Shown one piece after another: positions 7,343 to 16,008 of a DNA stretch of 64,000 nucleotides (position 1 is the first letter of the stretch; each line of letters begins with the position of its first letter). The notes under the pieces are model-generated. The model did no database searches. It was given only the letters and a program-made list of their open reading frames with translations, and was not told where the DNA came from. Location: positions 41,879 to 105,878 of the IMG/VR virus record IMGVR_UViG_3300036761_003779; one strand, given 5' to 3'. The translations under genes were made by a program, and so were the position numbers. Source of the DNA: a virus.

Positions 7343-8878
7343 TTATGACGGCCCGCCGCCCGTCCCGTAGATCCCGATGGACATCTCCGGGCCGATCCGG
7401 ACGGACTCGAGTGGGTGCCGGAACATCTCCACGTAGGTAGCCGTGAGACGCTGGGACGTCCCGGCGGCCAGCTCCAGGCACCCGGAGACCAGAGCGGAGT
7501 CCGTGACCTCCCCCAGGTGCTTCCCGTCCAGCTCCGCCTGGATGAGGTTCCCGCCACCGCTGACCGGGGTCACGTCCACGGCAAAGGTGTAGTTCAGGTC
7601 GAAGTGGAAGACCGGGAGCGGGACCGTCAGGAGGGAGGTCCGCGCGCCGGCCAGGACCCGATCGACCGTCACGGTGGCGCCGACCCCGCCCGTGGCGGTG
7701 AGGCGCAGCGCGTAGAAGTTGGAGGCGTCCTGGTGGTAAAAGCGGAACTCCCCCCAGCGCCCGACCACGTTCATCCCCAGCCGGAACCGCGCCAGGGCGT
7801 AGTAGTTGACCCAGGTCCCGGAGTTGTCCCGATCCACCCGGATCACGGAGTCCTCGACGCCGCTCAGGAGCTGGACCTCCCCCGCGTCCTGGTCCGAGGT
7901 CGCCTCCCCGGAGACAACGGTCCAGTCGAAGGTCCGCCGGAAGGAGTCCAGGAAGGTCACGTATCGGATGAAGATCCGCTCATTGGCCGAGCGGAGGACC
8001 CGGGTCAGGTTCTCGACCAGCTCCCGGTTCAGGTCCCCGTTGTCCGGGACCCGGAGGTCCGAGCAGTACTCGTCCGGGTCCACGCCCACCCGGTAGCTGT
8101 TCTCGAAGAGGGGCTCGCCCCCGGGCGCCAGGCCCAGTGCGACGGAGGGCGTGCTGACCTTGTTCTCCAGGGTCAGCGGATCCCAGTAGGAGGTGAGCGT
8201 GGCCACCACCCCCCGGGTCGTCAGACAGGTGACGCGGACCCGATGTGGGACCGCTTCCCCGCTCCCCAGGAGCCCGTTCACGCTGAAGTGGATTAGCCCG
8301 GGTCCGACCACCGTGACCTCGTCCGGCGGGATGGAGACCTCCATCCCCGGCGCGTCGATGAGCCACGGGTCCACGTCCGGGATCTCCTCGAAGCCCAGCT
8401 CCGCGGAGTCGACCAGGACCCTGAAGAGGAAGTAGTTGACGATCCGGACCTCCCCCACCATGACCGCCTCGAGGACCTCCTGGAGGCCCGCCTCCGTCCC
8501 CTTCCGCTTCCAGGTCCGGACGGCCATTGCGACGAGCCGCCGCAGCTCCGCCTCCGTGAGGTTCCCGGTGAGGTAGTCCAGGGTGGAGGTCAGGCCGACG
8601 AGCCACTTGACGTGCTTCAGCGCCGCCAGGGTGGTGTGCTCCACGTCGTAGAGGAGACGGAGGGTCTGAACCCGCTCGTACGTGTCCTCGAACTCGCTCT
8701 GCGCCGCCGCCAGCCAGCGGAGGATCAGCTCCCCTCCCTCCGCCTTGTCCGAGTCCCGGAGGGACTGGATGAGCATCATGTAGATGTCGTGCGGGAACGC
8801 CTCCGCCTCCATCGTCCGGTAGGCGATAAAGGAGATCGCGGAGGGGTCGATGGGATTGTTGACAAGGTCGGAGATCAT
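7343..8878 (-). CDS. Tail/baseplate protein with P2 gpI-like N-terminal domain (511 aa)
   Basis: ATG 8878 follows a GGAGGG site. In residues 1-150 the segment VKWLVGLTSTLDYLTGNLTE...RLVAMAVRTWKRKGTEAGL matches the pattern of the phage tail protein I / TIGR02242 group (a WL..LG core followed by a helix with RR.L...A...+.+G...GL). These proteins join the baseplate wedge to tail fibres. The remaining 350 residues are beta-rich (YRVGVDPDEYCSDL; VVGRWGEFRFYHQDASNFYA), with a lectin-like appended module. It lies downstream of the J-like gene as in other contractile phages, though separated by several large adsorption genes. Confidence 0.75.
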   Translation of the reverse strand: MISDLVNNPIDPSAISFIAYRTMEAEAFPHDIYMMLIQSLRDSDKAEGGELILRWLAAAQSEFEDTYERVQTLRLLYDVEHTTLAALKHVKWLVGLTSTLDYLTGNLTEAELRRLVAMAVRTWKRKGTEAGLQEVLEAVMVGEVRIVNYFLFRVLVDSAELGFEEIPDVDPWLIDAPGMEVSIPPDEVTVVGPGLIHFSVNGLLGSGEAVPHRVRVTCLTTRGVVATLTSYWDPLTLENKVSTPSVALGLAPGGEPLFENSYRVGVDPDEYCSDLRVPDNGDLNRELVENLTRVLRSANERIFIRYVTFLDSFRRTFDWTVVSGEATSDQDAGEVQLLSGVEDSVIRVDRDNSGTWVNYYALARFRLGMNVVGRWGEFRFYHQDASNFYALRLTATGGVGATVTVDRVLAGARTSLLTVPLPVFHFDLNYTFAVDVTPVSGGGNLIQAELDGKHLGEVTDSALVSGCLELAAGTSQRLTATYVEMFRHPLESVRIGPEMSIGIYGTGGGPS

Positions 8879-8888
8879 GCGTCCCTCC

Positions 8889-10277
8889 TCACGGCTCCGC
8901 CTTGACGGAGAGCTGGTACGACGCTCCCAACGTCTGCGGCGTGGTGATCACCTTCACGCGGTCCGGGGCAATCCGCTCCACGATCTCCGCGCGGAGCCCG
9001 CCCGAGAAGACGTAGGCGGAGGGGTTGATGAGGTCCGCGTTGTCCGCCATCTCCCGGTCGAAGGCCACCTCCAGGGTCCGGGAGCTGGTGGCGACGACGG
9101 AGGTTACACGCGGGTGGGAGACCACCGCCATGTAGTCCGAGAGCGCCCCCGTGATGGAGGCCCCGGTGACCGTCTCGAGGTCCCCGACCACCTCCAGTCG
9201 GTACGCCTCACCGTCCGTCGTGAGCGGGATGATCAGCCGCACCGTCGTGGAGTTGACGACCACCACCGCGGTCGGGTGGAAGACCCCGGCGGGGAGGCCA
9301 ATGTACAGCGCTGTCAGCTCGTAGCTAAGTGGGTCCCGGAGGGCGTCCCCGGGCTCCCCGAGCAGCTCCATGGCGTAGGCAAAGTGGAGCGTGATCTCGC
9401 TGTCCCCCGTCTGATCCGTGGTGATAAACCCGGTGACGTTGAAGGTCTGGAAGGAGTAGACCGTCATGCCCGCGTTCGGGATCGGGGAGGCGTTGTCCTG
9501 CGCGGTTACGCGGACCCGACAGAGCATGTCCGGCTCGAACGGGACAACGTGCTCGATCCAGTAGCGGTAGCCGTTCGGGAGCGCGGTCCGCGAGGCCGGG
9601 TAGCCCGGCTGCTCCGCGTCGTTCTGCCAGATCGTCTCCCAGGTCCCGGCGCCGCGGTCCAGCTCGATCTTGGTGGCGTCGACGTTCACGCCCGTCTCAT
9701 CGTCGACAACCTCCAGGATGATGTCCGCGTCCAGGGCGACGATGGCCTGACCCGGATAGGGGTCCTGGTTCTGGAGCACCGGCGGGTCGATGTCCGGGTC
9801 GATGTCGATGGACGTGTCCGCCTGGAAGCCGGCAGCGAGGCCCCAGAACTCGTGGAGCGTCGAGGCGTCCGGGAGGTCCGTCCCGCCGACGGTGGTGAAC
9901 TCCACCTGCGGCGTCGTCCCGTCCCCGCCCACGACCACGTGCCCGTAGGTGTCAGTCAGGTGCCGGACGAGGAGGGTATATTCCCGCGGCCGGACCGGGA
10001 ACTCCTCCGTGACCAGGTCGACCGTGGCGGAGTTGACCAGCTCAACCCAGAGGACGTACAGGCGCCGCCCGGTCTCCTTCTCCCGGAGGTGGTAGTTGTC
10101 CGGGTTCCCGATGAGGGAGGAGGCCGGGTCCACGCTCAGCGGCCACTCGAAGGTCACGCGGCAGCGGCAGGAGAGCCCCGTGGCGCTCGCCCCCGTGACC
10201 TCCGTCCCAACAGGCTCTATGCCCTCCGAGAGGGTGAGGACGTCCGCCCCGAAGGAAAAGGCGTTCACGATCCTCAT
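8889..10277 (-). CDS. Ig-like structural protein (462 aa)
   Basis: Starts at ATG 10277, overlapping the previous stop by 4 nt. It contains several beta-sandwich-like segments: DIILEVVDDETGVNVDATKI, and a C-terminal repeat typical of bacterial Ig-like (SbsA/Big) domains (VTSVVATSSRTLEVAFDREM ... LINPSAYVFSGG; LRDPLSYELTAL). Such modules occur in phage tail and fibre proteins. No enzyme motif is visible. It probably decorates or extends the baseplate. Confidence 0.65.
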   Translation of the reverse strand: MRIVNAFSFGADVLTLSEGIEPVGTEVTGASATGLSCRCRVTFEWPLSVDPASSLIGNPDNYHLREKETGRRLYVLWVELVNSATVDLVTEEFPVRPREYTLLVRHLTDTYGHVVVGGDGTTPQVEFTTVGGTDLPDASTLHEFWGLAAGFQADTSIDIDPDIDPPVLQNQDPYPGQAIVALDADIILEVVDDETGVNVDATKIELDRGAGTWETIWQNDAEQPGYPASRTALPNGYRYWIEHVVPFEPDMLCRVRVTAQDNASPIPNAGMTVYSFQTFNVTGFITTDQTGDSEITLHFAYAMELLGEPGDALRDPLSYELTALYIGLPAGVFHPTAVVVVNSTTVRLIIPLTTDGEAYRLEVVGDLETVTGASITGALSDYMAVVSHPRVTSVVATSSRTLEVAFDREMADNADLINPSAYVFSGGLRAEIVERIAPDRVKVITTPQTLGASYQLSVKAEP

Positions 10278-12715
10278 GAGAGCACCCCCAGCGCGTAGGT
10301 GTGCCGCGCGTCCTCGGTCAGAAGCCCCTCCGCCCAGACCGTGTGCGTGTTCAGGTGGATGACCACGACCCGGTTGACGGCCTGGCCCCAGTCAAGGTTG
10401 CAGACCAGGAACTCGTCAGAGCCGTCCCGCGCGTAGGCGATGGCGGAGACCGCCAGGAAGGGCGGGAGGATGTCGTGGTTGGACCCGGGCTTGTAGACCG
10501 GGCAGCCGTACTCGAACGCCCACGCCCCGGGCCACTCCGAGACGTAGATCCCGTCGTCCGTGGCCACGTACAGCCGCGTGGGGGAGGGGCGGAGGGCCAG
10601 CCGCCACTGGGCCACGTACGAGGCCGGGTAGTGCGGCCACTCCTTCATGTACTGCGTGGCAAACGGGAAGCCGTCGAAGCCCGCCTCCCAGGCGGTCTTG
10701 GGGGCGGAGCGGATCCTCCGCGTGCTTGTCTCGATCCAGAGGACCTGTCCGGAGGGGTCGAAGGCGCACCACTCCACGCCGTCCTCGTCCACGGAGTAGG
10801 TGCTCTCCGGGTTCGGGGCGGCCGCCAGGAAGTTGCCGGGCTTCGAGCGGAAGATCTCCAGGCCGAGGCCGCCGCCCACCGCCCAGTGAAGGTAGCCCCC
10901 GGAGTCCTCCTGGTCGTAGAGCGCGACGGAGTTGCTCCCGTAGGTCTTCACCGCCCAGTCGTCGTAGTCCCCCTGGTACCCCTTCCCGGCGTTTCGGTGG
11001 ACCAGCGCCCCGGAGGCGTGCTGGCTCCCGCAGTAGAAGCCCCCGCAGATCGTCGAGGCCGCCAGCCGGTGAATCCGCGCCCGGTCCAGGCGGAAGTCGA
11101 TGAGGATGGCCCCACCCTCGACCGTCCAGGAGCAGCCCACGCTGTAGGAGATCAGGAGGACCCCGTTGCACCACGCGACCCGGTGGACGTAAGGGCTCGA
11201 GCCGTCGTGGAGGAGGTTGTTCGTCCCCCGGTTGAAGCCCATCCAGAGCTTCTTCGCCGCCGCGTCCATCAGCTCGATGGAGGTGGCGGTTGTCAGCACG
11301 GCCAGCTCCGCCGGCATGTCCGCCAGGAGGCCGCGCTCCGCGCCCGCGACCGCCCCCTCCCGGTACCAGCCGGCCCGGTTGGACGTCAGGCCGGAGTTGA
11401 TGGCGAAGCTCGAGAACTTCACGGAGCCCGTCCGGGAGGCGGACCCATCCATCCCAAGGTGGACGTAGACGTCCCCCTGCAGCGACGCGTGGGTGTAGTT
11501 GCTCCCAACCTGGACCCACGTGGCGCCGCTCCAGCGGTAGCCGGAGAGCGTCCCGGCAACCCGGGTGATCCGCAGCTTCCCGGAGACGTCCGAGGTCGTG
11601 AAGGTCCCGAGGGAGACCCAGGTCCCGGACTGCTCCCGCGCCGCCTCGTAGCGCCCGCCGGAGACGTTCCCGCGCCGCTGGATCTGGAAGTCGTTCGACC
11701 CACCGGCGCCGCCCACGTTGGCGGCAACGAACATGATCGCGGTGATCTCGTCCCCGCTGACCGTGTAGGCGGCGAAGTCGGCCTGGATGTCGAAGTCCCC
11801 CGTCAGGAGGACCCACTTCAGGTCGGAGGTCACGCGCGCGGTCTGGTAGCCCCAGGCCGGCGTCCCAAGGTGCGTGAACGTCAGCTCCCCGTCCGCGGTC
11901 AGCGTCGCGGTCCCGTAGGCGTCCGACCACCCAAGCGGGTCCTCCCCCGGGAAGCGCCACGCCAGCCGGTTCTTCCCGCCCGCCATCGACCCGAAGCCGC
12001 CCGGCCCGCACTCCTCCCCGTGGTCGTAGAAGCGCCCGTTGCGTGCCGCCCCCGTGTGCCCGAGGCCCGGCGTCCCGAACGTCCCCCGCGTCGTGTCGAC
12101 GAGGATGGCGTCGTAGTGCCAGGCCGCGTTCGCCGTCTCCCGCCCGTCCGCGTCGTAGATGTCGTCCCCCCAGTCCGAGAGCCCGGAGCCCGGGAGGGAC
12201 AGCTCCCAGTTGAGGGTGTCCTCCGCCCCGCCGCGGTCCAGGGCGCCGAGGAGGACGCCCCGGCTCTCCCCCGCGACGGCGTCGTGGAGCAGGATCCGGT
12301 CCGCCGGGCGCGTGAACTCGACCGCGCCCGCGAAGAGGTGGACCAGCCGGTCCTCCAGGCTCCCCGCCTGCGCGCTCTCGTCCGCCCGGGACATGAGCTG
12401 GTCGCCGAGCGTGAGCGGGTCCGCGCCCCAGAGCCGCGGCTGCCGCGGGTCGAGCCCGGGGTTAAGGAGCGCCGCCGCGTCGAAGGCCCCGGCCCCGGGG
12501 TCCGGGCCGCTCGGGGTCCCCGCCCCGTCGTCACCCGTCACGTCCAGCGGGCTCCGGCTCGCCCGCCCCGGAACGCGCTGGCCCATCCCGGCCGCCTGCC
12601 CGCCCACGCCCTCCGCGGCCGCCGGCCCGCCCGCGTCCGCCTGCTCCCCGGCGTCAAACGCCCCGCCGCCGGGGTAGGAGTTGGTGGGGAAGTTGTCTCG
12701 CTCTTGGTCCGCCAT
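10274..12715 (-). CDS. Large beta-propeller-like adsorption protein A (813 aa)
   Basis: The N-terminal 90 residues are low-complexity Gly/Ala/Pro (GGGAFDAGEQADAGGPAAAE). A SLEDRL helix follows, then a lectin/laminin-G-like region (LLTGDFDIQADFAAYTVSGD ... FQIQRRGNVSGGRYEA). The C-terminal half has recurring W/Y-G-D blades (KKLWMGFNRGTNN, GVLLISYSVGCSW, GLGLEIFRSKPG, TRLYVATDDGIYVSEW) that look like a beta-propeller. It overlaps its downstream neighbour by 4 nt. The protein downstream of the wedge genes has a similar propeller; both are probably tail-tip or baseplate receptor-binding components. Confidence 0.65.
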   Translation of the reverse strand: MADQERDNFPTNSYPGGGAFDAGEQADAGGPAAAEGVGGQAAGMGQRVPGRASRSPLDVTGDDGAGTPSGPDPGAGAFDAAALLNPGLDPRQPRLWGADPLTLGDQLMSRADESAQAGSLEDRLVHLFAGAVEFTRPADRILLHDAVAGESRGVLLGALDRGGAEDTLNWELSLPGSGLSDWGDDIYDADGRETANAAWHYDAILVDTTRGTFGTPGLGHTGAARNGRFYDHGEECGPGGFGSMAGGKNRLAWRFPGEDPLGWSDAYGTATLTADGELTFTHLGTPAWGYQTARVTSDLKWVLLTGDFDIQADFAAYTVSGDEITAIMFVAANVGGAGGSNDFQIQRRGNVSGGRYEAAREQSGTWVSLGTFTTSDVSGKLRITRVAGTLSGYRWSGATWVQVGSNYTHASLQGDVYVHLGMDGSASRTGSVKFSSFAINSGLTSNRAGWYREGAVAGAERGLLADMPAELAVLTTATSIELMDAAAKKLWMGFNRGTNNLLHDGSSPYVHRVAWCNGVLLISYSVGCSWTVEGGAILIDFRLDRARIHRLAASTICGGFYCGSQHASGALVHRNAGKGYQGDYDDWAVKTYGSNSVALYDQEDSGGYLHWAVGGGLGLEIFRSKPGNFLAAAPNPESTYSVDEDGVEWCAFDPSGQVLWIETSTRRIRSAPKTAWEAGFDGFPFATQYMKEWPHYPASYVAQWRLALRPSPTRLYVATDDGIYVSEWPGAWAFEYGCPVYKPGSNHDILPPFLAVSAIAYARDGSDEFLVCNLDWGQAVNRVVVIHLNTHTVWAEGLLTEDARHTYALGVLS

Positions 12716-12716
12716 G

Positions 12717-14444
12717 TCACACCACCAGGAAGCCGTGCGCGGTCATCGCGCCCGCCTCCTCCAGGGTTGGGTGCGTCACCGCCCGGATGACCACGTCGTC
12801 GTGGCACCGGACCGCGAAGGCGCCGCCCAGTGGCCAGGAGGAACCGACGAGGTAGTCCGTCTTGAGCGCGCGGAGGAGCTGGATCCGCTGGACCGCCGCG
12901 GTCTCCCCCGGGAGGACCTCCCCGCCGGGCGGGCTCCCAAAGACCCCGCCCCCGCCGCCGCCCGCGATCGTGTAGCAGAGGTCGTACCCAAGGGAGACCC
13001 GGTGGACCCGCCAGACCCCGGAGGCGCCCCCGCAGTACACGTGGTTGGCGCCAACCGCGAGGGAGGTGACCGCCTCCGGAAGCTCCACCGCGGCGGAGAT
13101 CCGGCCCCGGAGGTCCCCATGCCCGGCGGTGAGCGGGTCCACGAGGACCCCGCGCCGGTAGTCTAGGCCGGCGCGGATCAGCCGGTTCTGCTGGCTCCAC
13201 CACATCTCCCCGGACCGCCCGAAGGCCACCCGCCGGATGTCCCCGACGTTGTAGACGAGGGCGGAGGGATTCTGCCAGTACTGGAACTGACCCGCGTTAT
13301 TGAGGAACTCGACGACCTCCAGCCCGTCCTCCCCGACCTGCGCCGCCCAGGCCCGCCGCGGGTCCGCCGGGTCGACGGAGACCGCCAGCGCGTGGACGTC
13401 CTCGTTGTTGATCCAGAGGGAGGGGGAGACCCCCGTGGGCGTCCACGGGTTCCCCGTGTTCCGGTTGACGATGGTCTGCCCGGCGGTCAGCCACCAGTGC
13501 CCGTCCGCGCGGATCAGCTGACCCGCGTTCTGCCCGGTGGCCTTGAAGTCCACCGCGAACAGGCCGCCGTTCTCCCAGGAGTTGGTCCGCATGCCCGCGT
13601 ACAGGACCCCGTTGACCATGCAGACGTCCCGGACGGACTCCACGCCCCGGCCCAGGAAGTGGAACTCCGTGGAGGTCGCACTGTTCCCCAGCCTGAACCG
13701 CATCCAGACCGTCAGCGTCCCGCCGGCGTGGTAGAGGTCCAGGTCGTAGATCACCACCTCCAGCCGGTCGACGATGATCAGGGCCAGGTCCGGGAAGTCG
13801 TCCCGGACCCCGCGGTCCTGGGAGGACGCCTCGGACGCCCAGGGCGCCCAGACCGGCCCCGCGTCCTCCACGCCGTTCGTGTACTTCTTCCCGTTCTGCG
13901 CGTAGCCGGAGAAGCCGCCCGCCGTCGGGGTGTGCCAGGCGTCCTTCGTCGCGTCGTAGACGAAGGCCCGGTACACCCAGTACGTCGTCAGGTGCTGATG
14001 CCCGTCCGCGTCGAGGGTCGGGAGCTGCGCGTTGTACTGCGGGTCCGCCCCCTGCCACCGGCGGTCCCGGTCGAGCGGCGCCGTCACCCCCTGCACGCCG
14101 TTCTGGTTCTCGGAGGAGAACCAGGCCCGCGTCGACAGCTGCAGCTCCACCGTCGGCGCCGCGTCGCTGTACCCCACCCCCGCCGCGCGCGTGCCGTCCG
14201 CCTCCGCGGCGTCCGCCTCCGCGGAGCCCTCCGGGAGCCGGAGGCCCGTAGAGAACTCCGGCTGCGGGCGCCTCGGTCCGCCGGCGTCCAGGAAGCGGTA
14301 GGCGTCGCATGCGCCGGCCGCGGGCTTTGGCCCCACCTCCTCCCCCGCCGGCGCCTCCGCCGGCCCGGGGAGGATCTTCTGGAGGTCCTTCCCGATGTCG
14401 AGGAGGAGCCGGTCCTCCAGGGCTCCTGCGCACGTCCTAGCCAC
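12717..14444 (-). CDS. Beta-propeller-like adsorption protein B (575 aa)
   Basis: GTG 14444 with GGAGG upstream overlaps the end of the 85-aa gene. An N-terminal ALEDRLLLDIGKDLQKILPG helix, like the SLEDRL element of protein A, precedes an Ala/Pro/Gly linker. The main body has propeller-like blades (GVLYAGMRTNSWENGGLFAV, WAAQVGEDGLEVVEF, VAVGANHVYCGGASGVWRVH). It lacks the lectin-like middle of protein A. The two adjacent genes look like diverged relatives that share attachment and propeller modules. Confidence 0.65.
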   Translation of the reverse strand: MARTCAGALEDRLLLDIGKDLQKILPGPAEAPAGEEVGPKPAAGACDAYRFLDAGGPRRPQPEFSTGLRLPEGSAEADAAEADGTRAAGVGYSDAAPTVELQLSTRAWFSSENQNGVQGVTAPLDRDRRWQGADPQYNAQLPTLDADGHQHLTTYWVYRAFVYDATKDAWHTPTAGGFSGYAQNGKKYTNGVEDAGPVWAPWASEASSQDRGVRDDFPDLALIIVDRLEVVIYDLDLYHAGGTLTVWMRFRLGNSATSTEFHFLGRGVESVRDVCMVNGVLYAGMRTNSWENGGLFAVDFKATGQNAGQLIRADGHWWLTAGQTIVNRNTGNPWTPTGVSPSLWINNEDVHALAVSVDPADPRRAWAAQVGEDGLEVVEFLNNAGQFQYWQNPSALVYNVGDIRRVAFGRSGEMWWSQQNRLIRAGLDYRRGVLVDPLTAGHGDLRGRISAAVELPEAVTSLAVGANHVYCGGASGVWRVHRVSLGYDLCYTIAGGGGGGVFGSPPGGEVLPGETAAVQRIQLLRALKTDYLVGSSWPLGGAFAVRCHDDVVIRAVTHPTLEEAGAMTAHGFLVV

Positions 14445-14694
14445 CGACTACCTCCGTGAACCCGTCGCTCCAGACCTTCATATCCCCCTCCCCGGAGGAG
14501 ACGAGCGCGGTCACTGCCGGGATCCCCGCCCATGCCGTGGCCGGGTCCGCCTCAAAGACCGCGGAGATCTCGTCCCCCGGGAAGTCCGCCGCCGTGGCGT
14601 CCCTCGCCGCCTGCGCCGCCCCGGCGTCCTCGTGCGGTCCCATGACGCCCCAGCCGTGCTCCCCGGCCCGCTTCCAGCTGTAGAAGTGCTTCAC
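14437..14694 (-). CDS. Small protein of unknown function (85 aa)
   Basis: GTG 14694 is preceded by AGGAGG (6-nt spacing). The soluble product (KHFYSWKRAGEHGWGVMGPH ... MKVWSDGFTEVVGG) is acidic and contains no recognised motif. It overlaps the start of propeller gene B by 8 nt and follows two tandem paralogues, so translation is probably coupled. Possibly a small baseplate component or chaperone for the adhesin. Confidence 0.6.
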   Translation of the reverse strand: MKHFYSWKRAGEHGWGVMGPHEDAGAAQAARDATAADFPGDEISAVFEADPATAWAGIPAVTALVSSGEGDMKVWSDGFTEVVGG

Positions 14695-14707
14695 GACGCG
14701 CCTCCTC

Positions 14708-15352
14708 TCAGATCGTCACCAGCTTCAGGGTGTACTCGATGAGTAGCACCTGACTGGCCGTCTTGTTGATGATCACCGCCCGCCCCGCGGCGTCCTTGAT
14801 CCGGACGCGGCAGATACGGGCGCGGCTCACATACCCTGCCACGGAGTCCGCGTCCGCGGCAAAGTGGATCCCCACGGACCTGATGTCGCTGGAGACCCCC
14901 TCCGAGGGGAGGAATAACCACCGGCTCCGGCACTCCACCGACTCCCGCCCATCCCCGGCCACCGCGATCCGGGTGGTCTCGATCACGTCCTCGACGAACC
15001 GCTTGCCCCCACCCCCCGCCGTCTCCGCCTGGGTGTACATAGTCTCGTAGTAGCCGGTGGCAAGCTCCTCGTACGTGGGCTCGGAGGCGGTCGTCATCAG
15101 GGTAACGATCCCGAGTGCCGCGGCCGCCGTCCCGCCAAGGTCGAAGGGGTCCGTCACGTCCGGACCGCCCATCAGCTGGGAGAAGAGGAAGGCCGCGAAG
15201 TTGTCGAAAACCAGGTTCCGCGCCCGGTATCCCCCCAGGAGCGGGAGCCCGCGGAGGAGGGCGTCCGCCTCCCCCCGCCGGAGCGCCGCGCGGAAGTCCG
15301 CGTCCCGGAGTCCCCGGGCGTCGCGGTGGGTCAGTTCGAAGGTCCCTTGCAT
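14708..15352 (-). CDS. Structural paralogue 1 (214 aa)
   Basis: Shares a common plan with the next gene upstream. Both have an N-terminal RDLRD/GLRDADFRAA segment, LDALLRGLP, a central EPTYEE/TEW..(G)YY element, KRF(V/I)ED.IE, WLFLPSEGVSSDIRS, and a C-terminal RIKDAAGRAVIINKT...LL(I/V)EY. They are clearly a tandem duplication. The conserved C-terminal half is beta-rich and resembles phage structural proteins with no named family. They lie between the baseplate and propeller genes, which suggests a baseplate or tail-fibre adaptor. ATG 15352. Confidence 0.7.
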   Translation of the reverse strand: MQGTFELTHRDARGLRDADFRAALRRGEADALLRGLPLLGGYRARNLVFDNFAAFLFSQLMGGPDVTDPFDLGGTAAAALGIVTLMTTASEPTYEELATGYYETMYTQAETAGGGGKRFVEDVIETTRIAVAGDGRESVECRSRWLFLPSEGVSSDIRSVGIHFAADADSVAGYVSRARICRVRIKDAAGRAVIINKTASQVLLIEYTLKLVTI

Positions 15353-15363
15353 GGCCGCCCCTC

Positions 15364-15999
15364 CTACACCGTGACGAGGGTGGCCACGTACTCGACGAGG
15401 AGGACGTGACGGTTCGTCTTGTTGATGATGATGGGGAGCCCCGCCTGGTTCTTCAGCCGGATCCGAGCGAAGCGGTAGGTGTAGGATTCGTAGAGGTAGT
15501 CTCCATCCAATCGGAAGTAGACGGCCAGGGATCGAATGTCACTCGAGACCCCCTCCGAGGGGAGGAACAGCCACCGCTCCCGGAGGGTGATCTCCTCCCG
15601 CCCGTCGGGCGCGCACTGGATCTGATGCGCCTCAATGTGGTCCTCGATGAACCGCTTCGCACCCGCTCCCGCGGTGTTCGGTTGCGTGGAGGGTCCACCG
15701 TAGTACTGCTCCGTCCACTCCGTGTAGGTTGGCTCCGCGTCCAGGGTGCAGAGGTTGAGGTGCGCGAACGCGGCCGCGGATGAGTTCAACGCAATCTGAG
15801 CGTACCCAGCCCCGGACATCAGGTTGACGAACTGGTAGACGGCGAACCAGTTGAAGATCAGGTTCTCCCCCTCCGCCTTCCGCTCCGTCGGGAGACCCCG
15901 GAGGAGGGCGTCCAGCTCCCCCGCCCGGGCGGCCGCGCGGAAGTCCTCGTCCCGGAGATCCCGCGACGCCTTCAGCTCGAGCTTGAAGTGACCGATCAT
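15364..15999 (-). CDS. Structural paralogue 2 (211 aa)
   Basis: ATG 15999. It aligns with the downstream 214-aa protein along its whole length, with identical WLFLPSEGVSSDIRS and near-identical IINKTN..VLLVEYVATLVTV ends. The N-termini differ (MIGHFKLELKASRDLRDEDF here). The pair may form a hetero-oligomer in the baseplate periphery. No catalytic motif, signal peptide or membrane segment is visible. Divergence is large enough that the duplication is old. Confidence 0.7.
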   Translation of the reverse strand: MIGHFKLELKASRDLRDEDFRAAARAGELDALLRGLPTERKAEGENLIFNWFAVYQFVNLMSGAGYAQIALNSSAAAFAHLNLCTLDAEPTYTEWTEQYYGGPSTQPNTAGAGAKRFIEDHIEAHQIQCAPDGREEITLRERWLFLPSEGVSSDIRSLAVYFRLDGDYLYESYTYRFARIRLKNQAGLPIIINKTNRHVLLVEYVATLVTV

Positions 16000-16008
16000 G
16001 GCGCCCTC

